Shown here: positions 16,481-26,411 of the stretch, piece after piece | Position numbering within the stretch: position 1 is the stretch's first letter | Layout of the letters: every line of letters begins with the position of its first letter | Program-made: the position numbers and the translations under genes | The notes under the pieces: generated by a model | Databases searched by the model: none | The model's input: only the letters and a program-made list of their open reading frames with translations | Told to the model about the DNA's origin: nothing | Assembly: GCF_019104725.1 (NCBI RefSeq) | Contig: NZ_JAHRXF010000021.1 | Span: 1-64,000 of the forward strand | Source of the DNA: Streptomyces corallincola | GTDB lineage: Bacteria; Actinomycetota; Actinomycetes; Streptomycetales; Streptomycetaceae | Direction of reading: 5' to 3' | DNA length: 64,000 bases

Positions 16481-18424
16481 ATGTCGGAGACGGAGCGGAC
16501 GGGCACTTCCCGTCAGGAGACTCGTCAGGACAAGAGCGAGCGTCTTCTCGGCGGCCGGTACCGGCTGGGGGACGTACTGGGGCGGGGCGGCATGGGCACC
16601 GTCTGGCGTGCCGAGGACGAGACCCTCGGCCGGACGGTCGCGGTCAAGGAACTGAGGTTCCCGACCAGCATCGACGACGAGGAGAAGCGGCGCCTGATCA
16701 CGCGCACCCTGCGCGAGGCCAAGGCGATCGCCCGGATCCGCAACAACAGCGCGGTCACGGTCTTCGACGTGGTGGACGAGGACGACCGGCCGTGGATCGT
16801 GATGGAACTGGTCGAGGGCAAGTCCCTCGCCGAGGTCATCCGCGAGGACGGCGTCCTCACGCCCCGGCGCGCCGCCGAGGTCGGTCTCGCCGTGCTGGAC
16901 GTGCTGCGCTCCGCGCACCGCCAGGGCATCCTGCACCGGGACGTGAAGCCGTCCAACGTGCTGATCTCCGAGGACGGCCGGGTGGTGCTCACCGACTTCG
17001 GCATCGCGCAGGTCGAGGGCGACCCGTCCATCACCTCCACCGGCATGCTCGTTGGCGCCCCCTCGTACATCTCCCCGGAGCGGGCGCGCGGGCACAAGCC
17101 CGGCCCCGCCGCCGACCTGTGGTCGCTGGGCGGCCTGCTGTACGCGGCGGTGGAGGGCGCGCCGCCGTACGACAAGGGGTCGGCCATCGCCACGCTGACC
17201 GCCGTGATGACCGAGCCGCTGGAGGAGCCCAGGAACGCCGGGCCGCTGCGGGACGTCATCCACGGGCTGCTCACCAAGGACGCCGACCGACGCCTGGACG
17301 ACGCCGGGGCCCGCGCCATGCTCAACGTGGTGCTGCACACCCGCGAGCCGCAGTCGATGGAGGCCACGCGGGTGGTGCCGCTCCCGGCCCAGCCCGACGC
17401 CCTGGAGAACCGGCGCGGCGGCGCGTCGCGCCCGGTCGCCGAGGGGGCCGGTGCGGGGGCGGCGGGTGCTGCCGCGGCGGCCGGTACCTCGGGGGGTTCC
17501 GGCTCGGGCTCAGGTTCTGGTTCCGGGGACGCGCGGACCGCCGTTTCGCCCGACTCCGGTGCGCCCAAGCCCAGTTCGGGCTGGCCCGTCGTACCGCCGC
17601 CGGACCTGGACCTGCCGGTGCGGTCCGCGCCGAAGGCGTCGATCACCGATGTGGTGTCCCGGCGGACGCTGGTGATCGCCGCCGTGGTGGCCGTCCTCGT
17701 GGTGGCCGGGATCGTCCTCGCCCTCGTGCTCGGCGGTGGCGGCGAGAAGAGCAACGGGCAGGGCGCGGACGGCCGTTCGACGACCGGGGCGGCCACCGAG
17801 CAGAACCCCACCGGCGCGGGCGGTGACGGCGGCGGTGCCGGGACCGACGGGAGCGCGTCGGCGTCCGCGAGCCGGGGCACCCCGTCCTCCGAGGGTGACG
17901 ACAAGGGCTCGGACGACGACAACTCCGGCAAGGGGAAGGGCTCCGACGACGACCGGGGCTCCGACGACTCCGGCTCCAAGAGCGGCAGCGCCCCCGCCGT
18001 CACCACCCGCAAGGCGGCCCAGGGGTACGCGATCGGACTGCCCAAGGGCTGGAGGTTCACCTCTTCCGGCGCCGCCGGGGACCGTTACACCGGCCCCGAC
18101 GGACAGAAGCTGCTCATCGGCTGGACCACCACGCCCAAGAGCGACCCGGTCGCGGACTGGCAGAGCCAGGAGCGCTACATGGTGCGCTCGCAGTACCACC
18201 GCGTCCACATAGAGAAGGTGGACTACCGCGGCTGGAACACGGCCGACTGGGAGTTCACCTACACCGCCGACGGCACCGGGTACCGCACGATCGACCGGGG
18301 CTTCGTCGTCAACGGACACCTGGGGTACGGACTGATGTACACCGCGAAGGCCGCGAACTGGGACAGCTCCCTGCGCGAGGACACCTTCCGGACACTCACG
18401 GAGTCGTTCGCGCCCAAGTCGTGA
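16481..18424 (+). CDS. Membrane Ser/Thr protein kinase (first of five)
   Basis: A 647-residue PASTA-less Hanks-type kinase. Seen: kinase domain about residues 25-290 with GRGGMGTVW, VAVKEL, HRDVKPSN, DFGIA and DLWSLGG, so all catalytic residues are present; then a Pro/Ser/Gly linker, one transmembrane helix (about 395-420), an acidic Ser/Asp/Gly stalk, and a C-terminal extracytoplasmic domain of about 135 residues (GYAIGLPKGWRF to TLTESFAPKS). That domain recurs in the next three genes. Start ATG 16481; ATG 16469 is also possible. Signal and substrates unknown. Confidence 0.93.
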   Translation: MSETERTGTSRQETRQDKSERLLGGRYRLGDVLGRGGMGTVWRAEDETLGRTVAVKELRFPTSIDDEEKRRLITRTLREAKAIARIRNNSAVTVFDVVDEDDRPWIVMELVEGKSLAEVIREDGVLTPRRAAEVGLAVLDVLRSAHRQGILHRDVKPSNVLISEDGRVVLTDFGIAQVEGDPSITSTGMLVGAPSYISPERARGHKPGPAADLWSLGGLLYAAVEGAPPYDKGSAIATLTAVMTEPLEEPRNAGPLRDVIHGLLTKDADRRLDDAGARAMLNVVLHTREPQSMEATRVVPLPAQPDALENRRGGASRPVAEGAGAGAAGAAAAAGTSGGSGSGSGSGSGDARTAVSPDSGAPKPSSGWPVVPPPDLDLPVRSAPKASITDVVSRRTLVIAAVVAVLVVAGIVLALVLGGGGEKSNGQGADGRSTTGAATEQNPTGAGGDGGGAGTDGSASASASRGTPSSEGDDKGSDDDNSGKGKGSDDDRGSDDSGSKSGSAPAVTTRKAAQGYAIGLPKGWRFTSSGAAGDRYTGPDGQKLLIGWTTTPKSDPVADWQSQERYMVRSQYHRVHIEKVDYRGWNTADWEFTYTADGTGYRTIDRGFVVNGHLGYGLMYTAKAANWDSSLREDTFRTLTESFAPKS

Positions 18425-18585
18425 CCCCGCCGAGCCCGTTTCGGTTCGCGGGAATCGGTCATCCCTTCGGTGCGGGTTGCCTCTGGCACGTATCGTGATG
18501 GGTTGCGGACCGTATGCAGCCGGTGGTGTCGGGGTACTGGCCCGTACGGAACCGATGTGGGCGGGCGTCAGCCGGGGGAGGGAAC

Positions 18586-21372
18586 GTGGAGGACTACGCG
18601 GGCCGGGTACTGGCCGACCGCTATCGCCTGCCGTTGCCGCCCTCCGACGAGTACGAACTCACCGACACCCGCGCCTTCGACACCTACAGCGGCCAGGAAG
18701 TGCTGGTGCGTCAGGTGCCGCTGCCCGAGGTGGTCGAGGCCGAGGTGCTCGACGCCGAGGGGCTGCCCGAGGGGTTCACCGCCCGTGAGAGCGGCGCACG
18801 GCGCGCGTCCGGGGCGCGCGGCGCCACCCGCACGCCCTCCGACCCCGCCGTGCGGCGCGCCGTGGAGGCAGCCCAGGCGGCGGCCCGCATCCCGGACCAT
18901 CCCCGGCTCGACCAGGTCTTCGACGTGTTCGCCGAGGGCGGCTCGCTGTGGATCGTCAGCGAGGCGGTCGCGGGACGGCCACTGTCCGCGCTGCTCGCCG
19001 GGGAGACGCTGAACCCGTACCGCGCCGCCGAGGTCGCCTCCGACGTGCTGATGGCGCTGCGCGTGCTGCACGCCCACGGCTGGGTGCACCGCAACATCAC
19101 CTCCCGCACGGTCCTCGTCTGCGACGACGGCCGCGTGATGCTGACCGGGCTCGCGGTCGGCGCCGCCGAGGAGGCGCTGTGCGGGTACGACCCGGTGCCG
19201 GGCCACGAGCGGGCCGAGGCGGCCGGACCCGGGGCGGACACCGGCGCCCGGGGCCCGGCCGGACAGGGGATGTACGGGGACCACATCGCGGTGCGGCAGC
19301 GCGGTGTCCCGGTGCCGCCCGGCGTCTCCGGGCCCCCCGCCGCCGCGGGTCCGCCCGCCGTGCCCGGTCCCGCCGCTCCGGCGTCCGGCGACCCCGAGGC
19401 CGCGCGGCGGGCCGCCATCCAGGCGCGGGCCGCCGGGGGGCTGCCCGCCCCCGCCGCCGAACCCGCGCCCGCCCGCCCCGCCGTGCCCGGGACGCCGGGC
19501 CCGCGCGCCGTGCCCGCCAGCGGCAACGACATCCGGGCCGCGCGCGCCGGTGCCATCGCCGCGTACCGCGCGGGCGCCCAGGCCGCCGCCCGGGTGCAGG
19601 AGACCCGGCAGGGCGAGCGGGCCGCGCTGCCCGGAGCCCGCACACCCGAAGGGGGCCCCGCCGGTCCCGAGGGCGCCGGGAACGGGGCGGGGCCGTACGA
19701 CGACGGGCCCGGCCGGGTCGCGGACCCCTACGGGGTGAACGGCGCCCCCTGGCACGGCGCTTCACCGCGCGACGGCGGCCGGGGCGGCGCCGGTTCACCC
19801 GGTGCACCGCCCGGTTCGGCACCCGGCGACCAGCGTCCCTCCGCCCTCGCGGGCGGCACCGCGCGCCTGCCGCTGCCCGGCCGGACACCGGGTCCCGACG
19901 ACCCCTACGGCGCCCCGTGGCCCTCCGGCGGCACCGCGCCGACGCCCGTCCCGCCGTACGGCACCGCGTCCGGCCCGTCCCTGCCCGACCAGCGCGGCGC
20001 GGGCCTGCCCGGCCGGGACCGGCGGGCCGGTGCCGGACCCGCGCTGCCCGCGCAGCCCGGAGCGCCCGCGCAGCCCCTGCCGCCCACGCAGCCCGGAGCG
20101 CCCCGGTGGGACGAGCGTCCGGCCGGGCGGCGCGGTCCCGGCAGCGCGCTCGCCGCCGAGCGGGCGCGGCAGGTGCGGATGACGGTCGTCGGACCGGTCA
20201 CCGAGCGCTGGGCGCCCGAGCAGGCCGGGTCCGTGCACGAGAACTGGCAGCTCGCCGCCCCCGTCGGCCCGGCCACCGACCTGTGGGCGCTCGGCGCGCT
20301 CCTCTTCCGTGCCGTGCAGGGCCACGCGCCCTACCCGGAGGACTCCACCGCCGAACTCGTCCAGCTGGTCTGCGCCGAGCCGCCCGCGTTCGCCGAGGAG
20401 TGCGGGGCGCTGCGCCCGGTCGTGGAGTCGCTGCTGCGCCAGGACCCCACCGAGCGGCCGGACGTGGAGGAACTGAACGGCTGGCTGCGGTCGTTGGTGC
20501 GGTCCGCGCCCGAACCGGACGCCGGGGTGCACGTGGTGCCGGTGCCGCCCGCCGACCCCAAGCGGCTGCCGATCATCCGGCGCCGGGGCGAGCTGGTGCG
20601 CCGCCGCCGCGCGGGCGTGCCCGCCCGGCACAAGCGCGCCGTGGAGGAGCCGGGCTCGCCGCGCCGCCTCGGCCGCCTGCTGCTTGTGCTGATCTTCCTG
20701 CTGCTGGCGGGCGCGGTCGCGTACGCCGTGCTCTTCATGCCCCGGCAGGGCGAGGACGGCGGGAGCACCGGCGCCGCGCCGCCCGCCACGAGTGCCACGC
20801 CGTCCGCGACCACGGCACCCTCCTCGGGGCGGTCGGCGGACAGCGGCGGAGCCCCGTCGAAGGACGCCTCCACACCCGCCGACGGCAACGGAACCGGGAC
20901 CGACGGCGGCTCGAAGGCCGCCGACGGCTTCACGCTCCGCACGGACCCGGCCGGTTTCCGGATCGCCGTTGCCAATGGGTGGGACCGCGCGCCGAAGAAC
21001 GGCAGTGGCCAAGTGGTCTACTCCCACGGCAACTTCGAGCTGATCGTCGTACCCGGCCGGGACAGCGCGTCGGCCGGGGGCGGCGACCCGATGGCCTATC
21101 AGCGCGACAGGGAACGCGAACTCCAGCCGTACCGGGACACGAGTTGGGCCACGGCCACCGGGCTGCGTACCACCGAGGTGGGCGGACGGGTCATGGCCGA
21201 GGGGCAGTTCACCTGGACCGACGGGCTCGGCCGTGACCTGTACGTGCGCAACATGGCCCTGCTGCTGAACGGGCGTTACCACGTCGTCCAGGTCCGGGGC
21301 CCCGAGGCGGAGCGGGACGAGATCACGCGGCTGTACGAACAGGCCACCTCCAGCTACCGGTTCACCGGCTGA
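18586..21372 (+). CDS. Membrane pseudokinase with long insert splitting the kinase domain
   Basis: A 928-residue kinase-like protein that lacks catalytic residues: the VAVK Lys is Arg (VLVRQVPL), HRD is HRN (about residue 168) and DFG is TGLA (about 187). After that point runs a Pro/Ala/Gly-rich insert of about 330 residues (about 200-535), then the rest of the C-lobe resumes (ATDLWALGALLFRAVQG, about 563). A transmembrane helix (about 695-718) and the shared extracytoplasmic domain (GFRIAVANGWDR onward) follow. GTG 18586 follows GGGGGAGG. It probably scaffolds or regulates the neighbouring kinases. Confidence 0.9.
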   Translation: MEDYAGRVLADRYRLPLPPSDEYELTDTRAFDTYSGQEVLVRQVPLPEVVEAEVLDAEGLPEGFTARESGARRASGARGATRTPSDPAVRRAVEAAQAAARIPDHPRLDQVFDVFAEGGSLWIVSEAVAGRPLSALLAGETLNPYRAAEVASDVLMALRVLHAHGWVHRNITSRTVLVCDDGRVMLTGLAVGAAEEALCGYDPVPGHERAEAAGPGADTGARGPAGQGMYGDHIAVRQRGVPVPPGVSGPPAAAGPPAVPGPAAPASGDPEAARRAAIQARAAGGLPAPAAEPAPARPAVPGTPGPRAVPASGNDIRAARAGAIAAYRAGAQAAARVQETRQGERAALPGARTPEGGPAGPEGAGNGAGPYDDGPGRVADPYGVNGAPWHGASPRDGGRGGAGSPGAPPGSAPGDQRPSALAGGTARLPLPGRTPGPDDPYGAPWPSGGTAPTPVPPYGTASGPSLPDQRGAGLPGRDRRAGAGPALPAQPGAPAQPLPPTQPGAPRWDERPAGRRGPGSALAAERARQVRMTVVGPVTERWAPEQAGSVHENWQLAAPVGPATDLWALGALLFRAVQGHAPYPEDSTAELVQLVCAEPPAFAEECGALRPVVESLLRQDPTERPDVEELNGWLRSLVRSAPEPDAGVHVVPVPPADPKRLPIIRRRGELVRRRRAGVPARHKRAVEEPGSPRRLGRLLLVLIFLLLAGAVAYAVLFMPRQGEDGGSTGAAPPATSATPSATTAPSSGRSADSGGAPSKDASTPADGNGTGTDGGSKAADGFTLRTDPAGFRIAVANGWDRAPKNGSGQVVYSHGNFELIVVPGRDSASAGGGDPMAYQRDRERELQPYRDTSWATATGLRTTEVGGRVMAEGQFTWTDGLGRDLYVRNMALLLNGRYHVVQVRGPEAERDEITRLYEQATSSYRFTG

Positions 21373-21486
21373 GGCACGACCGGCTCACGCGGAGAGCGTC
21401 ACAGGACTGTCACCTTGCACCCCCGCCGGTTCCGCGGGCCCGGACCGGTCTCTACTCTGACCCAGTCAAGAGCATTGCGGGGCAAC

Positions 21487-23331
21487 GTGAATCAGATGCA
21501 GGGCCAGCTCATAGCGGGCCGCTACCGGCTCGTCGATTCCATCGGCAGCGGTGGCATGGGCCGGGTGTGGCGCGCGCACGACGAGGTGCTGCACCGGGCG
21601 GTCGCGGTCAAGGAGCTGACCGCCGCGCTGTACGTAGCCGAGAGCGACCGGGCGATCCTGCTCGCCCGGACCCGTGCCGAGGCCCGCGCCGCCGCGCGGA
21701 TCAACCACTCGGCCGTGGTCACCGTGCACGACGTCCTCGAACACGACGGCCGTCCGTGGATCGTGATGGAACTGGTCGAGGGCAGCTCGCTGGCCGACGC
21801 GGTCAGGGAACACGGCCGGATCGAGCCGCGCGAGGCGGCCCGGATCGGCCTGTGGGTGCTGCGCGCGCTGCGCGCCGCGCATGCCGCCGGGGTCCTGCAC
21901 CGGGACGTGAAACCCGGCAACGTCCTGCTCGGCCGCGACGGGCGGGTGCTGCTCACCGACTTCGGCATCGCCCAGATCGAGGGCGACTCCACCATCACCC
22001 GCACCGGCGAGGTCGTCGGCTCCGTCGATTACCTCGCCCCCGAGCGGGTGCGCGGCCACGACCCCGGCCCCGCCGCCGACCTGTGGGCGCTCGGCGCCAC
22101 CCTCTACACGGCGGTCGAGGGCCGTTCGCCGTTCCGCCGCACCTCCCCGCTGACCACCATGCAGGCGGTCGTCGAGGAGGACGCCGCCGAACCCCGCCAC
22201 GCCGAGGCGCTCACCCCCGTCATCGCCGCCCTGCTCCGCAAGGAACCCGAGCGGCGGCCGGTCGCGGAGGAGGCCGAGCAGATGCTCGCCGAGGCCGCCG
22301 AGGGACGCCGTCCCGGCTCCGCCCAGGCGTTCGTGCCGACCCAGGGGTCGGGCGTGCCGGGGCTGCCGGGCACCGGGTACCCCTCCGGCGCGTACCCGTC
22401 GGGCACGGGGGCGTACGGCACCGGGAGCGGGGGGCACACCACCACTCCGTACGGCAGCGGAAGCCATGCCTCCGGGGGGTGCGGGACGGGGAGCGGGCCG
22501 GGTGCGGTGTACGGGACCGGGAGCACGGCCGGGGCGTCGTACGGGACCGGGAACACAGCCGGGGCGTCGTACGGGACCGGGCCGGACGCGCGCGGGCGCG
22601 GCGCGAGCGGGACGGGAGGCAGCGGGGTCGGGGTCACCGGGCGTGCCGCCGTCGCGGGGCGGCCCCGGCGGCTGCGGACGCTCGCGCTCGTCGTCGCCGT
22701 CGCGGCGGTCGTCGGCGGGCTCGGCGCCGTCGCCGCCCAGCAGTGGAACACGCGTGCCGAGACGGGCCGTTCGCGCGGCGACGTCTCCCCGGCACCCGGC
22801 ACCTCGGGCGGCGGGTCCGCCACCACGTCCACCGGACCCGGCGAGGACGGGACACCGGCCGGGTGGGAACGGCAGGACGATCCGCTGGGGTTCAGCCTCT
22901 CGCTGCCGAAGGGCTGGAAGCGGAAACCGTTCGGCGACACGAGCGGTCACCTCAAGCAGATCGACTACACCCCCGACGACGGGGTCCACTTCGTGCGCGT
23001 CTCCATCGACACCTCGCCGGACTTCTCCGACGCCTACGAGCACCAGCAGGACCTGGACCAGCAGCTCTCCGGCCGACTCGTGGACTACCGGCGCGTCGAA
23101 CTGCGCAGGAACACCTACCGGGACCGCCCCGGCTCGCTGTGGGGATACACCTGGACCGCGCTGCCCAAGCAGAGCGCCGGACCCGGACCCCGGCGCGCCG
23201 TCGAGGAGACCTACTCCTCGCGTGACGGCACCGAGTACGCGCTCTACATGTCCGCGCCCGTCGCCGACTGGCCCCAGGCGGAGAAGGACTTCAAGTCGGT
23301 GCTTCAGGGGTGGCGGCCCGACTCGGCCTAG
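21487..23331 (+). CDS. Membrane Ser/Thr protein kinase (third of five)
   Basis: A 614-residue active-looking kinase: GSGGMGRVW, VAVKEL, HRDVKPGN, DFGIA, DLWALGA within residues 10-265. The linker (about 300-385) carries repeats of YGTGS, encoded by repeated GTACGG...ACCGGG DNA. Transmembrane helix about 393-415, short stalk, then the shared extracytoplasmic domain (GFSLSLPKGWKR onward). GTG 21487 is used; ATG 21496 is an alternative. Spaced 114 bases from the pseudokinase, so it may be co-transcribed. Confidence 0.93.
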   Translation: MNQMQGQLIAGRYRLVDSIGSGGMGRVWRAHDEVLHRAVAVKELTAALYVAESDRAILLARTRAEARAAARINHSAVVTVHDVLEHDGRPWIVMELVEGSSLADAVREHGRIEPREAARIGLWVLRALRAAHAAGVLHRDVKPGNVLLGRDGRVLLTDFGIAQIEGDSTITRTGEVVGSVDYLAPERVRGHDPGPAADLWALGATLYTAVEGRSPFRRTSPLTTMQAVVEEDAAEPRHAEALTPVIAALLRKEPERRPVAEEAEQMLAEAAEGRRPGSAQAFVPTQGSGVPGLPGTGYPSGAYPSGTGAYGTGSGGHTTTPYGSGSHASGGCGTGSGPGAVYGTGSTAGASYGTGNTAGASYGTGPDARGRGASGTGGSGVGVTGRAAVAGRPRRLRTLALVVAVAAVVGGLGAVAAQQWNTRAETGRSRGDVSPAPGTSGGGSATTSTGPGEDGTPAGWERQDDPLGFSLSLPKGWKRKPFGDTSGHLKQIDYTPDDGVHFVRVSIDTSPDFSDAYEHQQDLDQQLSGRLVDYRRVELRRNTYRDRPGSLWGYTWTALPKQSAGPGPRRAVEETYSSRDGTEYALYMSAPVADWPQAEKDFKSVLQGWRPDSA

Positions 23332-23476
23332 TAGAGCGGGAGTTGAGGCCAGGATGGGGCGCGTCCCGGCTCCGCTCGGCCTCGGATCCGCTCGGTCCCG
23401 GTGCCACTCGGCCTCGGCTCCGGTTGGCCGAGGAGTGCCCCCGGAAGGGCCGTTCGGGTGGGGGATGATGGGGCGC

Positions 23477-25162
23477 ATGGGAGCCGAGGGGGACGACGGC
23501 CGGGTGATCGCGGGCCGCTACCGGCTGCGCGCGCGGGTCGGACGCGGCGGTATGGGCGTCGTGTGGCGGGCCGACGACCAACTCCTGGGCCGCCAGGTCG
23601 CGGTGAAGGAACTCGCGGGCGACGACGACCTTCCGGACGAGGAGGCCGCCCGCCGCCGGGAGCGCACCTTCCGGGAGGCACGGGCGGTCGCACAGCTCCG
23701 CCACCCGCACATCGTGGTCGTGCACGACGTGGTCGAGCAGGACGAACGCCCCTATCTGGTCATGGAGTTGATCGACGGCGGCTCGCTCGCCGACCGGATC
23801 GCCGCCGACGGTCCCGTGGACGCGGCCGAGGCCGCCCGGATCGGCGTGGACCTGCTCGCCGCGCTCGGCACCGCCCACGCGGCCGGGGTGCTGCACCGGG
23901 ACGTGAAACCGGCGAACGTGCTGATCGAGTCCGGCACCGGGCGCGTGGTCCTCACCGACTTCGGCATCGCCCGGCTGGCGGGCACCACCACGCTCACCGA
24001 GACCGGCGCCTTCGTCGGCTCGCCCGAATACACCGCGCCGGAGCGGATGTCCGGCGGCACCACCGGCCCGGAGTCGGACCTGTGGTCGGTCGGGGTGCTG
24101 CTCTGCGCGGTGCTCAGCGGGGAATCCCCGTTCCGGCGCGACTCGATGGGCGGCGTCTGGCACGCCGTCGTCGCCGCCGAGATCCGCCTGCCCGAGCAGG
24201 CGGGCCCGCTGCTGCCCGTCGTACGGGGACTCCTGGAGCGGGACCCCGGGCGGCGGCTCGGCGCGCCCGAGGCCGCGCGGATGCTGCGGGCCTTCCTGGA
24301 GACCGGCCGGACCCCGCGGGCGGCGGCGGTCACCGAGCCGGGCCGCGCGCCCCGGCGGACGCCCGCCGCCCGGCGGGGTTCCTGGACGGACTGGTCGCCC
24401 ACCGAGACCGATGTGCCCCGGCGCCGTACCGGCACGCCGGGCGCGGGGCGGCGGCCACGCGGCGTGCTGATCGCCGCGGTGCTGGCCGCGGCCGTCGTCG
24501 GGGCGGGCGTGTCGGCGGCGCTGCTGGCGGACCGGGCGGACGGCGGGAGCGGCGGCGGGAGCAGCACCGGGAGCGGTACCGGGACTGGTGGAGGTGCGGG
24601 GTCCGCCGGTACACCGTCCTCGGCGGTGTCGGGCCGGTCGGCGGACCCGTCCGGTGCGTCCGGTTCCTCGGCCTCGGCCAAGTCAGCCGATCCGCACGGT
24701 ACTTCGGTGTCCGCCGCCCCCGCCGGATACCGGACGGCGCACGACCCGGCCGGGTTCTCCCTCGCCGTGCCGGAGGACTTCAGCCGCGATCTCCAGGGCG
24801 AGCGCGTCTTCTACCTCTCGCCCGGCCAGACCTTCCGGCTCGGCATCAAGGTCTCCGCTCCCCAACCGGGCGGTCCCGAGCAGGTGTTGAGCAAGGCATC
24901 CGCCGAAGGCAGCCGTACGAACCCCGGTTACCGCGATACCACCCTCGTCGAGTCCGTCCACGCCGGACTGCCCGCCGCCTCCTGGGAGTTCACCTGGAAC
25001 GGCTACACGAGGACGGAGGGCCCGCGCCACACCTACGACACCTGCTGGGAGCAGAGCGGCCGGATGTACGACGTGTGGGTGTCGGCGCCGGTCGGCAGAG
25101 GGGCCGAGGCGAAGCGGTACTTCGACACGGCACTCGACACCTTCGTGCCCAAATCAAGCTGA
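23477..25162 (+). CDS. Membrane Ser/Thr protein kinase (fourth of five)
   Basis: A 561-residue kinase with intact motifs: GRGGMGVVW, VAVKEL, HRDVKPAN, DFGIA, SDLWSVG (kinase about residues 10-270). Basic linker, transmembrane helix about 332-352, Ser/Gly stalk, then the shared C-terminal domain (GFSLAVPEDF to FVPKSS). Three in-frame ATGs lie close together (23465, 23468, 23477); the last is chosen because related kinases start near MGAEGDD, but this is uncertain by four residues. Confidence 0.9.
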   Translation: MGAEGDDGRVIAGRYRLRARVGRGGMGVVWRADDQLLGRQVAVKELAGDDDLPDEEAARRRERTFREARAVAQLRHPHIVVVHDVVEQDERPYLVMELIDGGSLADRIAADGPVDAAEAARIGVDLLAALGTAHAAGVLHRDVKPANVLIESGTGRVVLTDFGIARLAGTTTLTETGAFVGSPEYTAPERMSGGTTGPESDLWSVGVLLCAVLSGESPFRRDSMGGVWHAVVAAEIRLPEQAGPLLPVVRGLLERDPGRRLGAPEAARMLRAFLETGRTPRAAAVTEPGRAPRRTPAARRGSWTDWSPTETDVPRRRTGTPGAGRRPRGVLIAAVLAAAVVGAGVSAALLADRADGGSGGGSSTGSGTGTGGGAGSAGTPSSAVSGRSADPSGASGSSASAKSADPHGTSVSAAPAGYRTAHDPAGFSLAVPEDFSRDLQGERVFYLSPGQTFRLGIKVSAPQPGGPEQVLSKASAEGSRTNPGYRDTTLVESVHAGLPAASWEFTWNGYTRTEGPRHTYDTCWEQSGRMYDVWVSAPVGRGAEAKRYFDTALDTFVPKSS

Positions 25163-25223
25163 CCGAAAGACAGTTGAGGTCCGCGCTTCGACAAGCGGAC
25201 GGTGCGCGGGGTACTCATGTGCC

Positions 25224-26285
25224 ATGAATCGAGACGGCGGACACCCGCCCGACGCACCGGTGATCGGCGGGCGCTATCGGCTCCTCGAACGGCTCGGCGC
25301 CGGTCCCTCCGGGACGGTGTGGCGGGCGCGGGACGAGCAGGAGGGGCGGGAGGTCGCCGTCAAGGAGCCGGACCTGCCCGGTGACCCGGCCGACGACGAG
25401 GAGAGCCGCCGCAGCGCGCACCGCGTCTGGCGGGAGGCGCGCACCGCGAGCCGGGTCCGGCACCCCTCGGCGGTCACCCCGCTCGACGTGGTCACCGAGG
25501 CCGACGGGATGCCGTGGATCGTGATGGAGCTGGTGCGCGGCGAGTCGCTGCGGGAGACCCTGCGGCGCGGCCCGCTCGACCCCGCCGAGGCCGCCCGGAT
25601 CGGGCTCGCCGTCCTGGGCGCCCTGCGCGCCGCGCACGCCGTGGGCATCGTGCACCGGGACATCAAGCCCGCCAACGTGCTGGTCGAGGCGGGCACCGGC
25701 CGGGTCGTCGTCACCGACTTCGGCATCGGGGACGGCCACACCGACGAGGCACCCGCCGGGTTCGTCGCCCCCGAGCACGCCGCCGGGCGGGGCGCCGGGC
25801 CCGCCTCCGACCTGTGGTCCCTGGGCGCGCTGCTCACCGCCGCCGTCGAGGGCGGCGACCCCGGTCCGCTCGGTCCACTGCTGGCGCGGCTGCACGCGCC
25901 CGCCCCGGAGGCCCGCCCGGACGCGGAGCAGGTCGCGGCGGCGCTGGCGGAGTGCGCGGGGGCGGAGGCTGTCGAGGGTGCGGGCGCCGAGGGCGCGGGG
26001 GCTGCGGTGGATGTCGGTGCGGGTGCGGGTGCGGGTGCGGGTGCGGGTGCGGAGGCGGTGGCGGGCGTCGGCGCTGTTGCTCACGCCGGCTCCGGTTCCG
26101 GTCCCGGTCCTGGTCCTGGTCCGAGTAGCGGTCCCGGTCCCGATCCGGTTCCCGGTGCCCCGGCGCCGGGTGCCGTGCTGACGGACCCGGTGCCGGACGC
26201 CGTACCGCAGACGGCCCAGCCGTCTCGCCGTACCCCCCTCTCCACCCTGGCCCTGCTGCTTGCCAGAAGACCCGGAGCCGAGTGA
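25224..26285 (+). CDS. Soluble Ser/Thr protein kinase with shortened C-lobe
   Basis: A 353-residue kinase-like protein. N-lobe and catalytic loop are good (GAGPSGTVW, VAVKEP, HRDIKPAN, DFGIG), but the activation segment is abnormally short (DFGIGDGHTDEAPAGFVAPEHA) with a single Thr, and the C-lobe after DLWSLGA is cut down. A tail rich in Gly-Ala and Gly-Pro follows, encoded by GGTGCG DNA repeats at about 26013-26055. No transmembrane helix and no copy of the shared extracytoplasmic domain. Activity is uncertain. It closes the kinase array, 61 bases after the fourth gene. Confidence 0.88.
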   Translation: MNRDGGHPPDAPVIGGRYRLLERLGAGPSGTVWRARDEQEGREVAVKEPDLPGDPADDEESRRSAHRVWREARTASRVRHPSAVTPLDVVTEADGMPWIVMELVRGESLRETLRRGPLDPAEAARIGLAVLGALRAAHAVGIVHRDIKPANVLVEAGTGRVVVTDFGIGDGHTDEAPAGFVAPEHAAGRGAGPASDLWSLGALLTAAVEGGDPGPLGPLLARLHAPAPEARPDAEQVAAALAECAGAEAVEGAGAEGAGAAVDVGAGAGAGAGAGAEAVAGVGAVAHAGSGSGPGPGPGPSSGPGPDPVPGAPAPGAVLTDPVPDAVPQTAQPSRRTPLSTLALLLARRPGAE

Positions 26286-26411
26286 CCGGAACCCGTGACC
26301 GCGCTGATCAGCACGTTTCCTGCCAGTGATCGCTGGCGTGATGTGACCGCCCGGTGAAACCGCGTTACCGACGGGTACCCAAAGCTCCGGCCGGGGCATA
26401 CCCTGCGGCTC

